In this document: one piece after another, positions 1 through 5,374 of the stretch
Layout: the number at the start of each line of letters is the position of its first letter
Numbering within the stretch: the stretch's first letter is position 1
NCBI GenBank assembly: GCA_003157225.1
Contig: PMIZ01000423.1
Location: 1-5,374 of the forward strand
Length of the DNA stretch: 5,374 bases
Reading direction: 5' to 3'
Source: Actinomycetota bacterium
GTDB taxonomy: Bacteria; Actinomycetota; Thermoleophilia; RBG-16-64-13
Notes under the pieces: model-generated
What the model was told of the DNA's origin: nothing
What the model saw: the letters and a program-made list of their open reading frames with translations, nothing else
Databases searched by the model: none
Made by a program: the position numbers and the translations under genes

Positions 1-612
1 GTTGCACGCGTACTTGATCATCTCCGCGGAGGCCACGTCTGTGAGCAGCACGGGGCTCTCCACGCCTTCATAGAGCTGAGCCACCCGTGGAGCGACCTCC
101 GGATCGTCGGCGCCGACGACCACGCGGTCGGCATGCATGAAGTCGCTCAGCGCAGTCCCCTCGCGGAGGAACTCTGGGTTGGAGGCGTAGCGGAAGTGAA
201 GATGGCCTCGCTGGGCCAGCTCCGCCTGGACCAGCGCGCCGGTGCCGACCGGGACGGTGGACTTGACCACGAGCACCCGTTTCTCGTCGCCGGAAGGGAT
301 ATTGTCGATCGCCTGCCAGATGCGGGATAGGTCGGCATCACCGGAGGGCAAGGGTGGTGTGTCCACGCAGATGAACACGAAGTCGCCAGACTCGTAGGCA
401 TGCGCGGCGTCGGTGGTGAACTCTATCCGCTCGCGATTGGATGCGATGAGCTCGCTCAGCCCCGGCTCGTAGATGGGAACTCCCCCTTGGCGGAGCAAAT
501 GGATCTTCTCGGCGTCGATGTCCATGGCCACGACCTCGTGGCCCAGCTCGGCCATGCACGCCGCCGTCACCAATCCAACATACCCCATTCCGACCACGGT
601 CAGCCTACTCAC
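1..612 (-). CDS. ugd: UDP-glucose 6-dehydrogenase, N-terminal part (gene runs off the window)
   Basis: The enzyme oxidises UDP-glucose to UDP-glucuronate with two NAD+ in the cytoplasm, supplying precursors for surface polysaccharides. The 204 visible codons cover the NAD-binding Rossmann domain and the start of the central helix. Visible motifs are the dinucleotide loop GMGYVG (residues 8-13), acidic D34/D36 at the end of beta-2, TPPLPSGDADLS (85-96), STVPVGT (118-124), NPEFLREG (145-152) and EMIKYACN (197-204). By family knowledge T119, E147 and K200 match catalytic Thr, Glu and Lys residues. The catalytic cysteine and UDP-binding C-terminal domain lie beyond position 1; full-length enzymes are about 430-450 residues. 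The GTG start is chosen because AGGAGG sits 9 nt upstream and the Rossmann strand begins at once (SRLTVVGMGYVG). The gene follows the amidase by 55 bp. UDP-N-acetylmannosamine and GDP-mannose dehydrogenases are relatives, but these motifs fit Ugd best. Confidence 0.93.
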   Translation of the reverse strand, partial: MSRLTVVGMGYVGLVTAACMAELGHEVVAMDIDAEKIHLLRQGGVPIYEPGLSELIASNRERIEFTTDAAHAYESGDFVFICVDTPPLPSGDADLSRIWQAIDNIPSGDEKRVLVVKSTVPVGTGALVQAELAQRGHLHFRYASNPEFLREGTALSDFMHADRVVVGADDPEVAPRVAQLYEGVESPVLLTDVASAEMIKYACN

Positions 613-621
613 CTGACAGAA

Positions 622-627
622 CCTCCT
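622..627 (-). promoter_or_regulatory. Ribosome binding site of ugd
   Basis: A perfect AGGAGG on the minus strand lies 9 nt before the GTG at 612-610. It decides the start of the UDP-glucose dehydrogenase: no ATG lies in that frame nearby, and the nearest upstream ATG (664-662) is in another frame. Confidence 0.75.
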
Positions 628-667
628 CGTAGTTGCCGGGATCCGTCCTTAGCAGTCGGGCCATAGT

Positions 668-1777
668 CTAGCCCACTCCCAAGAAGGTCAGGATAGCCTT
701 GCTCAGACCCTGGACGATCTTGTCCTGGTAGGCGTCCGTAGCCAGCAGCCGATCCTCGGCCGGGTTGGTCATGAAGCCGATCTCCGGCAGGATCACCGGC
801 ACGTCGGACCAGTTGAACCCTGTCATGTCGCTCCGGGCGTCGATTCCGCGGTTCTTGGCGCCGGTAGCGGCGATCAGATCCGCCTGAGCCAGGGTCGCGG
901 CCCTCTTCGAAGCCACGGCGATGTCGTCGGTCCAGCCCTTGATGGAAACAGGGTAGAGCACGTGAATGCCGGCGATCGAATGGTCATCGGAGCCGTCGGC
1001 GTGGATACGCACGAACAGATTGGCATGGGCTTCATTGGCGATCTGGGCCCGCTGGATGTTCGAGAGGTTGACGTTCTCTGTGGTTCGGGTCATCACGACT
1101 TTGATCCCCTGGGCCACCAGGACGTCCCGCAACTTGAGCGAGACGGCCAGCACCAGTCGGCTCTCCGGTGTTCCGGTGACGACTCCGGCGGTGCCGCTGC
1201 TGACCTTCGCCTTGGTCTGCGACGAGCCCGGGCCGACCGGTTCGCCGCTCGAGTCGCCTTTAGCCTGATGGCCGGGATCGATCACCACCACGAAGTTGCC
1301 GGCGCGGCGTGCCGTAGTCGAGGTGGTGGAGCGGACGGAAGTAGTCGTGGAGGACGACGTGGTGGCGGACGACAAGGTGGTAGTCGACGATAGCAGTCCG
1401 GTGGTCGATGACTGCAGTCCGGTAGTCGACGGCCGTGAGGTGGTACCTTCGCCGGCCGCCAGCGACGTGGAAGAATTCTGGCCCTCGGAGGTGCTGCCGG
1501 GGCTCGTGGCGCCGGTAGCGCCTGTAGTGGCAGTCGTGGGTACTGTGGCCGGGGCCGTCGAGGCTGTCAGAGACGTGTGCACGGTGGAGCTGGCTCCTGC
1601 TTCATTCTGCGTACCGCGAGTGAGGAGCACGGCCAGCGCCACGACGATCGCGAGCAGGACAACTCCTCCCAAAGACGCCGACAACAGGCGGAGCTTCCGC
1701 CCGCGTTCCCGTTTGGCCTGGAAGCGCTGGATCAGCTCTCTGGTCTCTTTGTCCCTCGAGGGTGGTCTGGCGGTCAA
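668..1777 (-). CDS. Membrane-anchored N-acetylmuramoyl-L-alanine amidase (Amidase_3) with Ser/Thr-rich stalk
   Basis: This predicted zinc amidase of 369 residues cleaves the bond between N-acetylmuramic acid and L-alanine in peptidoglycan. It has a basic cytoplasmic N-terminus (about 1-32, with RERGRKLR), one transmembrane segment (about 34-53), a low-complexity Ser/Thr/Ala/Gly linker (about 54-158) and a C-terminal Amidase_3 domain (161-369). It is probably anchored with the catalytic domain outside. Zinc ligands by family pattern are H170 (IDPGH), E205 (TPES) and H259 (RIHADG); the catalytic glutamate is E332 (PEIGFMTN). All are present, so it should be active. The stretch EPVGPGSSQTKAKVSSGTAG (179-198) resembles Firmicute AmiC/CwlD-like enzymes as I recall them. 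The TTG start overlaps the upstream stop as TTGA and has GGAGGG 7 nt before it. No SPOR, LysM or other wall-binding domain is visible; the stalk may take that spatial role. The function is secure, the biological role (division, growth or sporulation-like process) is not. Confidence 0.93.
   Translation of the reverse strand: MTARPPSRDKETRELIQRFQAKRERGRKLRLLSASLGGVVLLAIVVALAVLLTRGTQNEAGASSTVHTSLTASTAPATVPTTATTGATGATSPGSTSEGQNSSTSLAAGEGTTSRPSTTGLQSSTTGLLSSTTTLSSATTSSSTTTSVRSTTSTTARRAGNFVVVIDPGHQAKGDSSGEPVGPGSSQTKAKVSSGTAGVVTGTPESRLVLAVSLKLRDVLVAQGIKVVMTRTTENVNLSNIQRAQIANEAHANLFVRIHADGSDDHSIAGIHVLYPVSIKGWTDDIAVASKRAATLAQADLIAATGAKNRGIDARSDMTGFNWSDVPVILPEIGFMTNPAEDRLLATDAYQDKIVQGLSKAILTFLGVG
1367..1429 (-). 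repeat. Three tandem 21-bp units encoding a heptad in the amidase stalk
   Basis: Three adjacent in-frame 21-bp units (1409-1429, 1388-1408, 1367-1387) encode STTGLQS, STTGLLS and STTTLSS, residues 117-137 of the amidase. The first two units share the TCGACYACCGGACTG core. The third is more diverged, and the next 21 bp (ATTSSST) are a degenerate fourth. The pattern suggests unit duplication within the extracellular linker, so copy number could vary between strains. Confidence 0.7.
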
Positions 1778-2283
1778 CCGCGGACCCTCCGATCGTCCCC
1801 AGGCCCGTCATCGGGTCCGCGTAGCTTGTCCACGAGCGTGAGCGCTTCCTGGGGGGTGGAGGCGTACCAAAGACCAGCTGGGAGGTCATCGTTCTGTAGG
1901 CGCCAGCCGCTGAGGATGACGACCGGGCGCCCGATCTTGCCCGCCAATCCGATCTCGGATAGCGTGCCGAACCCTCCTCCGATGGCGATCACCACGTCGC
2001 CCGAGCTGACTACCGCCAGGTTGCGGGCTTCTCCCATGCCGGTGGTGATGACGTGATCGAGGTAGGGGTTGCCTGAGGCGCGATCATGCCCGGGCAGGAC
2101 CCCTATGGTGGTGCCGCCGGACTCTTTCGCCCCCCGGGCCGCGGCCTCCATGACTCCGGCAAGGCCTCCGCATACCAGGGTGGCTCCTCGTCGAGCGACC
2201 AAACGTCCGACCTCCTCGGCCAGTGCGTACAGAGCGGTATCGCAGCGGCCGGCGCCGATGACCGAGACATACCGAGGCTTCAT
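1774..2283 (-). CDS. TIGR00725-family SLOG/LOG-like nucleotide-binding protein
   Basis: This 169-residue cytoplasmic protein is a single Rossmann-like SLOG domain. The N-terminal strand YVSVIGAG (5-12), CGGLAGVMEAA (38-48), GVLPG (61-65), GEARN (84-88) and GGGFGTLSE (102-110) match the TIGR00725 group. This group is related to LOG-type nucleoside-monophosphate phosphoribohydrolases and to the molybdenum-cofactor carrier protein. The LOG signature PGGxGTxxE appears here as GGGFGTLSE, without the proline but with the glycines, Thr and Glu kept. Some members of the wider family release bases from nucleotides or bind cofactors; the substrate here is unknown and should not be called cytokinin-activating. 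The charged tail (about 156-169, GPDDGPGDDRRVRG) overlaps the amidase ribosome binding site and start. It begins 21 bp after the helicase stop, with only a weak AGGA two bases from the ATG, so its translation may depend on coupling to the helicase. Confidence 0.85.
   Translation of the reverse strand: MKPRYVSVIGAGRCDTALYALAEEVGRLVARRGATLVCGGLAGVMEAAARGAKESGGTTIGVLPGHDRASGNPYLDHVITTGMGEARNLAVVSSGDVVIAIGGGFGTLSEIGLAGKIGRPVVILSGWRLQNDDLPAGLWYASTPQEALTLVDKLRGPDDGPGDDRRVRG
1785..1790 (-). promoter_or_regulatory. Ribosome binding site of the amidase, supporting a TTG start
   Basis: GGAGGG on the minus strand lies 7 nt upstream of the TTG at 1777-1775, inside the end of the SLOG gene. No ATG or GTG near this point gives the complete basic N-terminus plus membrane anchor with such a site. 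Initiation at TTG, coupled to termination of the upstream gene, is therefore the best reading. Confidence 0.6.
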
Positions 2284-2304
2284 GATCCTAGGATAGCATC
2301 GACT

Positions 2305-4557
2305 CTAGAGCATCGCCGTCAGCAGCCGCAGGGCCGCCTCCTTGTCCAGAGGCTCGTTCCAGTTGCCGCATTTCGGCGACTGGATGCAGGATGGGCAGCC
2401 ACTCTCGCAAGGGCAATCCCGCACGAGGTCGCGGGCGTCGCGAACCCACTCCGCGAACCGCTCGAACCCCTGACGCGATATGCCTACGCCGCCGGCGTGG
2501 CCGTCGTAGACGAAGATGGTGGGCTGCTCGGTCTGACCGTGCACCGGCGTCGACAGCCCCCCAATGTCCCAGCGATCGCACATGGCGTAGAGGGGCAGCA
2601 AAGCGATGAGGGCGTGTTCTACCGCATGGATGGCCCCGGGTAGTCGCACCAGGTCGTCTTCGGAGGAGAACATCTCGGCCGGGAGGGTCAACCACATCGC
2701 CTCGGTGACGAACTCCTGAGTGGGAAGATCGAGCTCCTCGGTGCCGAGCACTTCATCGCTGCCGAGTCTCTTCTTCTGGAAGGCCACCACTCTGGTGCTG
2801 ACCGCTATCTCGCCTAGGTGGAGAGGAAGTGACCCATGCGAGGCGCTGAGTGTCTCGCTGATGATACGCGTGTCGGCCTCGCGCCGGGGCACCGTGTGAT
2901 ATGTGTCCCAGAAATGCCTGACTAGGGCGACGCGGTTGTCGACGTCAAGGGCCGTCACCAGATAGGTATCGCCCATGTGGAGGTAGACTGCTCCGGGGTG
3001 AAGCGCCGAGAAGGCGGTCTCAGCCCCCTCGGTGCCAACGATGTCACCCGTCTCCTCCTCGACGACCGTGTATTGCCCGCCGGCGGTGGAGCGCAGCCCG
3101 ATCTTGGCCGCGGGGAACTCGGCGTCACGCGAGAACCAGGCGCCGTTCTTGTGCCGCAGCAGCCCCTGAGCGGTGCCTTTCTCGAGCGCTGTGCCGAGGA
3201 GCGGGCCGAAGAATTGGCTGTCGTCGGCCATGAGCGGGCTCTCGTAGGCGGCGGCTGCCAGATGAGGCAAATGTATGAACGGGTTGGCGAAGTCCACCGT
3301 GGCGGCCTCCACTTCCCGTTGCAGCAGCTCCTCCGGATGCTTGACGAAGAACTGTTCCAGGGCGTCGTTGCCGGCGATGAAGACCGCCAAACTCTTGCCC
3401 TTCCCGCGTCCCGCTCGTCCCCACTGCTGCCAAAGGCTGGCCATCGTCCCCGGATAGCCCACGGTGATGGCCGCGTCGAGCGCCCCGATGTCGATTCCGA
3501 GCTCGAGAGCACTCGTGCTCACGACCGCGAGGAGCTCACCGCCGAAAAGCATCTTCTCGATGCCCCGCCGTTGCTCGGGCGTGTAGCCGGCCCGGTAGGG
3601 GGAAAGCCTGTCGGCCAGGTGAGGGTCCGTCTCCTTGAGACGATCGGCGGTTTGCTGGTAGATCAGCTCAGCGCTGCGGCGCGACTTGGTGAAGCAGATG
3701 GAGCGGATGCCGCTGCGGACGAGCTCGGCGAGGAGCCCTGCGGCCTCGCTGGTGGTGCTTCGGCGCAGGTTCGATTGCTCCTCCACCAGAGGGGGCTGCC
3801 AGAAGACCACCTTGCGGGGGCCGACGGGCGCTCCATCGCCGCTCACATGGGCCACGTCTAGGCCGCAAAGGTGGTGGGCATGCTCGCGGGCGTTGCGGAT
3901 GGTGGCGGAGGCGAGGATGAAGCGCGGCTCGGCGCCGTAGAAAGAGGCGACCCGTCTCAACCGGCGCAACACATTAGCCACGTTGCTCCCGAAGACCCCT
4001 CGGTAGGTGTGCGCCTCGTCGATGACCACATACCTGAGGTTGAAGAGGAAGTCACCCCACCTCTCGTGGTGAGGCAGCACGCTCAGGTGGAGCATATCAG
4101 GGTTGGTGAGGAGCACCCGGGCCTTGTCCCTCGCGACCGCCCGGGCGGCGGTAGGTGTGTCGCCGTCGTAGGTGGCGACCTCCACCTGCTTGCCGGCGAG
4201 CATGCGCAGACGGCGCAGCTGGTCTTGAGCGAGCGCCTTGGTCGGGTACAAGTAGATGGCGCGCGCATGCTGGTCGCGGAGCAGACCGTCCAGCACCGGC
4301 AGGTTGAAGCAGAGGCTCTTGCCGGAGGCGGTGCCGGTCGTGACCATGAAGTGCTCGCCCCGCTGATGAGCGTCCCAGCATTCGGCCTGGTGGGTCCAGA
4401 GGCGGGTGATCCCCTGGGCTCCGAGGGCATCGACAAGCTGAAGGTGAAGCCCCGAAGGCAGCGACGCCATCTTGCCCGGCCTGCCCGGCAGCACGGTTTG
4501 CTGCTCGACTTGACCGAACCGCTCAGCGGAGAGGATGTCGAACAATTCGCGCGTCAT
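2305..4557 (-). CDS. DEAH-box ATP-dependent helicase with C-terminal DUF1998/MZB zinc domain (YprA/MrfA, Rv3649 type)
   Basis: This 750-residue superfamily 2 helicase resembles B. subtilis YprA (MrfA, mitomycin-lesion repair) and M. tuberculosis Rv3649, with a similar length. Visible are a Q-motif-like THQAE (55-59), motif I TGTASGKS (74-81), motif II DEAH (180-183), motif III SAT (217-219), motif V STSALELGIDIG (347-358) and motif VI QQWGRAGR (377-384, with arginine fingers R381 and R384). The C-terminal domain begins near HAVEHALIAL (644-653) and carries C715, C717, C721, C724 and C730. The last four fit the CxxxCxxCxxxxxC zinc pattern of MrfA-like enzymes. The likely role is DNA unwinding in genome maintenance, with 3'-5' polarity inferred from the family. 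An in-frame ATG at 4578 would add seven residues (MFSRRAR). I prefer 4557 because AAGGCGG lies 6 nt upstream and homologues start close to this segment. It heads the tight run of genes towards ugd. DISARM DrmA also joins helicase and DUF1998, but no DISARM partner is present. Confidence 0.93.
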   Translation of the reverse strand: MTRELFDILSAERFGQVEQQTVLPGRPGKMASLPSGLHLQLVDALGAQGITRLWTHQAECWDAHQRGEHFMVTTGTASGKSLCFNLPVLDGLLRDQHARAIYLYPTKALAQDQLRRLRMLAGKQVEVATYDGDTPTAARAVARDKARVLLTNPDMLHLSVLPHHERWGDFLFNLRYVVIDEAHTYRGVFGSNVANVLRRLRRVASFYGAEPRFILASATIRNAREHAHHLCGLDVAHVSGDGAPVGPRKVVFWQPPLVEEQSNLRRSTTSEAAGLLAELVRSGIRSICFTKSRRSAELIYQQTADRLKETDPHLADRLSPYRAGYTPEQRRGIEKMLFGGELLAVVSTSALELGIDIGALDAAITVGYPGTMASLWQQWGRAGRGKGKSLAVFIAGNDALEQFFVKHPEELLQREVEAATVDFANPFIHLPHLAAAAYESPLMADDSQFFGPLLGTALEKGTAQGLLRHKNGAWFSRDAEFPAAKIGLRSTAGGQYTVVEEETGDIVGTEGAETAFSALHPGAVYLHMGDTYLVTALDVDNRVALVRHFWDTYHTVPRREADTRIISETLSASHGSLPLHLGEIAVSTRVVAFQKKRLGSDEVLGTEELDLPTQEFVTEAMWLTLPAEMFSSEDDLVRLPGAIHAVEHALIALLPLYAMCDRWDIGGLSTPVHGQTEQPTIFVYDGHAGGVGISRQGFERFAEWVRDARDLVRDCPCESGCPSCIQSPKCGNWNEPLDKEAALRLLTAML

Positions 4558-4563
4558 TCGTGC

Positions 4564-4570
4564 CCGCCTT
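4564..4570 (-). promoter_or_regulatory. Probable ribosome binding site of the helicase
   Basis: AAGGCGG (one mismatch to AAGGAGG) lies 6 nt before the ATG at 4557-4555. The alternative ATG at 4578 has only GGGAAG 8 nt upstream. This favours the downstream start, though not decisively. Confidence 0.45.
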
Positions 4571-4651
4571 GAGAACATAGCCGTCGCTTCCCACGCTCAC
4601 TCTCGTTCCGCCCCGGCATCGGCACGTAAGCATAAGGGAGCCAAGCAGGAA

Positions 4652-4682
4652 GGAGCATACAACCAAAGGCCTGCGTTGCTCC
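4652..4682 (-). terminator. Weak inverted repeat in the asd-helicase gap, possible terminator
   Basis: GGAGCA and its complement TGCTCC (positions 4677-4682 and 4652-4657) can form a 6-bp stem. The 19-nt loop might be shortened by inner AAC/GTT pairing. It lies about 50 bp after the asd stop. The following TTCCTGCTTGG is not a real U-tract, so a Rho-independent terminator is not convincing. The rest of the gap (4579-4733) holds no ORF, RNA or clear promoter. TTATGCTTA near 4630 is AT-rich and could be a -10 region, but no -35 fits it. Confidence 0.2.
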
Positions 4683-4733
4683 GCCCCGACGGACAGCCCC
4701 CGCCGGTGGTAGCGGGCCTCAGCAGCCCATCTC

Positions 4734-5374
4734 CTACCTGGGGACTCGGACCAGGTCGCGTTCGACCAGCAGTTCGGCTATTTGGACGGCATTGAGCGCG
4801 GCGCCCTTGCGCAGGTTGTCAGAGACCACCCACAAGTTCATGGCGTTCTCGGCCGTCGGATCGAGCCGGATGCGTCCGACGAAGGTGTCGTCCTTTCCGG
4901 AGGCGTCGATGGGCATGGGATACACTCTGTTGGCAGGGTCGTCCACGACCTTCACGCCTGGGGCCTTCGCCAGCAGTTCGCGCGCTTTCTCGACACTCAG
5001 CGGCTTGGCAAACTGGAGGTTAACCGCCTCGGAATGACTGATCTGGACCGGTACCCGCACGCAGGTGGCCGTGACCGCGATGCTATCGTCCCCCATGATC
5101 TTCTTGGTCTCGTCGACCATCTTGCGTTCCTCTTTGGTGTAGCCGTCCTCGAGGAACGCGTCGATGTGAGGCAGGCAGTTGAAAGCTATCTGATGAGGGT
5201 AGACGACAGGCTCTGGGGTCTCCCCGGCCAGCACTCTGCCCGTCTGTTGCACAAGCTCGTTGATCGCTTTCGCCCCGGTGCCCGACACCGACTGGTACGT
5301 GGAGACCACCACTCGCTTGATCTGGGCCTCGTCGTGCAGCGGTTTCAAGACCACCACCATCTGGATGGTCGAGC
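4734..5374 (-). CDS. asd: Aspartate-semialdehyde dehydrogenase, C-terminal part (gene begins outside the window)
   Basis: The enzyme reduces 4-aspartyl phosphate to aspartate semialdehyde with NADPH, the branch point to lysine/diaminopimelate, threonine and methionine. The window holds 212 codons plus two bases. The first complete codons read STIQMVVVLKPLH. In the family this follows the catalytic cysteine (NCSTIQM), and the two edge bases GC fit the end of a TGC codon. Then come STYQSVSG with the conserved Gln (codon 5292-5294) and RVPVQISHSE with the conserved Arg (5055-5057) and catalytic-base His (5034-5036). The dimerisation domain ends in a typical tail (AALNAVQIAELL), so the 3' end is intact. 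The family is about 330-350 residues, so roughly a third is missing. The internal ATG at 5360 is not the true start, since the frame stays open with family sequence before it. The larger gap to the helicase suggests a separate transcript. Confidence 0.96.
   Translation of the reverse strand, partial: STIQMVVVLKPLHDEAQIKRVVVSTYQSVSGTGAKAINELVQQTGRVLAGETPEPVVYPHQIAFNCLPHIDAFLEDGYTKEERKMVDETKKIMGDDSIAVTATCVRVPVQISHSEAVNLQFAKPLSVEKARELLAKAPGVKVVDDPANRVYPMPIDASGKDDTFVGRIRLDPTAENAMNLWVVSDNLRKGAALNAVQIAELLVERDLVRVPR

Noticed and set aside
1296..1841. Plus-strand open frame of 181 codons rich in Val, Asp and Glu
   Set aside because: It is the antisense image of the Ser/Thr-rich amidase stalk; Thr and Ser codons read backwards give Val, Asp and Glu. 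It has no recognisable domain and the minus-strand amidase is certain.
2977..3861. Plus-strand open frame of 294 codons opposite the helicase
   Set aside because: It runs entirely antisense to conserved helicase motifs. Long shadow frames are expected in GC-rich DNA, and it resembles no family.
2305..4557. DISARM-like defence system based on the helicase plus DUF1998 combination
   Set aside because: The protein is a single chain of normal YprA/Rv3649 length. No DrmB, DrmC (PLD), methyltransferase or other defence gene lies next to it, and the neighbours are envelope and biosynthesis genes.
4607..4688. Direct repeat of TCCGCCCCG at 4607-4615 and 4680-4688 in the asd-helicase gap
   Set aside because: Nine bases of GC-rich sequence 73 bp apart are expected by chance here, and no third copy or symmetry supports an operator.
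4734..5360. asd read as a complete 208-residue gene starting at the ATG at 5360
   Set aside because: The frame is open to the window edge and reads STIQ directly before this Met, exactly the conserved context after the catalytic cysteine. The gene is cut, not short.

Overview
This is a GC-rich window, estimated by eye at a little over 60% G+C. All five genes lie on the minus strand, so transcription runs from position 5374 down to 1. The UDP-glucose dehydrogenase carries the TPPxxSGDADLS variant that I associate with high-GC Actinobacteriota. Together with the base composition and the YprA/Rv3649-type helicase, this suggests a member of, or close relative of, the Actinobacteriota. The amidase domain looks more like Firmicute enzymes, so a deep-branching lineage is possible. 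This placement is inference; no rRNA or marker gene is present.

Reading with transcription, the window opens inside aspartate-semialdehyde dehydrogenase (asd, 5374-4734). The cut falls within the codon of its catalytic cysteine. A gap of about 155-175 bp follows, with a weak inverted repeat and no gene. Next come four closely packed genes: a DEAH-box helicase with a C-terminal zinc-cysteine DUF1998/MZB domain (4557-2305), a small SLOG/TIGR00725 nucleotide-binding protein (2283-1774), a membrane-anchored N-acetylmuramoyl-L-alanine amidase with a Ser/Thr-rich stalk (1777-668), and the N-terminal part of UDP-glucose 6-dehydrogenase (612 to beyond position 1).

The 21-bp gap, the 4-bp TTGA stop/start overlap and the 55-bp gap, with no visible terminator between them, suggest one polycistronic unit. 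Its members do not form an obvious pathway. The helicase points to genome maintenance. The amidase (peptidoglycan cleavage) and Ugd (UDP-glucuronate supply) point to the cell envelope, and the SLOG protein has no settled role. asd is biosynthetic (the Asp-family amino acids and diaminopimelate, hence also peptidoglycan) and may be a separate unit.

I see no mobile element, CRISPR array, RNA gene or convincing defence system. The window is mostly ordinary chromosome. The main points of interest are the helicase-SLOG-amidase linkage, the in-frame 21-bp repeat in the amidase stalk, the TTG start inside the 4-bp overlap, and a tiny ORF bridging amidase and ugd.
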